A DNA stretch of 64,000 nucleotides, taken from Aestuariibaculum marinum. GTDB lineage: Bacteria; Bacteroidota; Bacteroidia; Flavobacteriales; Flavobacteriaceae. Where the stretch lies: contig NZ_JACVXD010000002.1 of NCBI RefSeq assembly GCF_014596975.1, positions 1 to 64,000 of the forward strand. Direction: 5' to 3'. Positions 63,169-64,000 of this stretch are shown piece after piece. Each line of letters starts with the position of its first letter. The stretch's first letter is position 1. A program made the translations under genes and the position numbers. The notes under the pieces are model-generated. The model saw nothing but the letters and a program-made list of their open reading frames with translations, searched no databases and was not told the DNA's origin.

Positions 63169-64000
63169 TTAATCTGCACGTTTTTTGCCTACCAAACTTC
63201 TAATCACCAAATACCCTAGAACACCTGAAAGCAAGGACCCTCCTAAAATTCCGACTTTAGCTGAATTTAATAACACCTCATCTGTAAATGCTAAATTGGC
63301 AATAAACAGCGACATGGTAAAACCAAGCCCTCCAAGTAAAGCAGCACCTAGAATATGTTTAAAATTCACCCCTTCGGGCAAATTTGCAATTCGTGCTTTA
63401 ACAGCTAACCAAGACGCCAAACTTATACCAATAAATTTACCTAAAATTAAGGCCACGGCAATTGGAACGGCCAATCCGAAATCAATCTCTGAATCACTGG
63501 TTAAGGTAACCCCTGCATTAGCAAAGGCAAACACAGGCATGATAAAAAACATTATCCACGGGTGTAAATCGTGCTCGATTTTTTGTAATGGTGAATTGAT
63601 ATTTTCTGAAGCTGTTCTTATATCTATCGCTGCATGCACGTGCTCTTCTTTTAAAATATGGTGCTCCGAAATATGCTCACGCTCTTCAGAAAATCGTTTT
63701 AAAGAAGTTTTTATCTTTTCAAAAAAACGATCTAAAGTTGTCGTTCTTGTTGCAGGGATGGTAAACGCCAATAATACCCCAGCTATTGTTGGGTGTATTC
63801 CTGATTTTAAAAACAGGATCCAAACTACAACACTTAATGGAAAAAAGATAAACTTAGAAAAGTATTTTTTCATACCCAAAATCACCATTAATAATAGTAT
63901 AATAGCTGAATATAAAATGAGCATTAAATTAATATCAGTTACATAAAATAAGCCAATAACCACTACTGCTGCTAAATCGTCGACAATGGCAAAGGCTGTT
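63169..64000 (-). CDS. nhaA: Na+/H+ antiporter NhaA (N-terminal part beyond the right edge)
   Basis: Exchanges cytosolic Na+ for protons. The window holds the C-terminal 276 residues. The frame is open to the last base and begins TAFAIVDDLAAVVVIGLFY, which includes the Asp-Asp pair essential for transport (about 63976-63981). The rest covers about six membrane helices, with a hydrophilic loop (KIKTSLKRFSEEREH) and the conserved LGKFIGI and GLGFTMSLFIANLAF segments. The start codon lies outside. A GTG at 63963 is internal and not the start. Confidence 0.93.
   Translation of the reverse strand, partial: TAFAIVDDLAAVVVIGLFYVTDINLMLILYSAIILLLMVILGMKKYFSKFIFFPLSVVVWILFLKSGIHPTIAGVLLAFTIPATRTTTLDRFFEKIKTSLKRFSEEREHISEHHILKEEHVHAAIDIRTASENINSPLQKIEHDLHPWIMFFIMPVFAFANAGVTLTSDSEIDFGLAVPIAVALILGKFIGISLASWLAVKARIANLPEGVNFKHILGAALLGGLGFTMSLFIANLAFTDEVLLNSAKVGILGGSLLSGVLGYLVIRSLVGKKRAD

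Noticed and set aside
63185..63946. 253-codon plus-strand frame
   Set aside because: Full antisense of the nhaA coding region, which has clear family motifs on the minus strand.
1..64000. CRISPR arrays, restriction or known defence operons, intact transposases, toxin-antitoxin pairs
   Set aside because: No regularly spaced repeat array, no transposase or integrase motif and no recognisable toxin-antitoxin pair was found on either strand. The AlbA_2 protein and the DUF6119-like remnant alone are not enough to call a defence system.

Overview
The window looks like a chromosomal segment of a low-GC Bacteroidota, most likely a Flavobacteriaceae member. The evidence is several type IX secretion C-terminal sorting domains, lipoproteins with an acidic stretch after the lipid cysteine, Bacteroidota-type promoters (-7 TAnnTTTG), a complete MoxR/Bat aerotolerance operon, an OlsF-like fused acyltransferase, and many small families typical of this group (DUF4286, DUF3861, DUF4382, TM2). 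Most of it is ordinary core genome. The accessory features are a decayed tRNA-Leu island, two secreted carbohydrate-related proteins, a secreted metallopeptidase and a serpin.

Layout. 1-500: what looks like the promoter and leader of an rRNA operon leaving the left edge, then an empty AT-rich stretch. 0.5-5.2 kb: fbp (minus), then GNAT, aspartate kinase and the OlsF-like acyltransferase (plus). 5.3-7.3 kb: TM2 protein, TauE/SafE permease, VOC protein, DUF1801 protein. 7.5-8.7 kb: serpin lipoprotein. 8.7-17.7 kb (all minus): 2-hydroxyacid dehydrogenase, MgtE, RsmA, DUF4286, HTH-membrane regulator, TPR protein, an unannotated 41-aa ORF, SerS, RibF. 17.7-20.8 kb: large T9SS-exported reprolysin-type metallopeptidase. 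20.8-23.1 kb: prs-rplY-pth. 23.2-26.6 kb: tRNA-Leu(CAA), a GH127-type glycosidase, a frameshifted remnant of a DUF6119/TIGR04141-like gene, and a second, diverged 3' half of tRNA-Leu. This is the footprint of a degraded integrated element.

26.7-28.8 kb: yicC, gmk, nadD. 28.9-35.2 kb: PL1-type pectate lyase, a lipoprotein, gpsA, and a DUF3472 plus ricin-like lectin protein with a T9SS signal. 35.3-42.8 kb: RND multidrug efflux operon (GbsR/MarR regulator, adaptor, pump, outer membrane factor, DUF3861, TetR). A perfect 11-bp inverted repeat sits in the GbsR promoter. 42.9-46.2 kb: exported hypothetical protein, PheS, a small hypothetical protein, CvpA, beta-carbonic anhydrase. 46.2-55.6 kb: Bat operon in the order MoxR, DUF58, a BatD-like two-membrane-segment protein, BatA, BatB, BatC, BatD, BatE. 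An 89-bp inverted-repeat element lies between moxR and the DUF58 gene. 55.7-64 kb: DUF4382 lipoprotein, SDR, AlbA_2 protein, a lipoprotein gene bracketed by two copies of the AlbA_2 gene's 3' end, a candidate small RNA, an overlapping barrel/lipoprotein pair, an ALDH7-type dehydrogenase, and NhaA running off the right edge.

How the genes fit together. The pectate lyase and the GH127 enzyme suggest pectin or arabinan use, but no SusC/SusD pair is present here. The efflux operon is bracketed by a regulator at each end. The Bat cluster is the best-defined multi-protein envelope system in the window. I found no CRISPR array, no intact transposase or integrase, and no complete novel defence system. 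The most unusual items are the tRNA-Leu island with its pseudogene and the duplicated AlbA_2 gene end.
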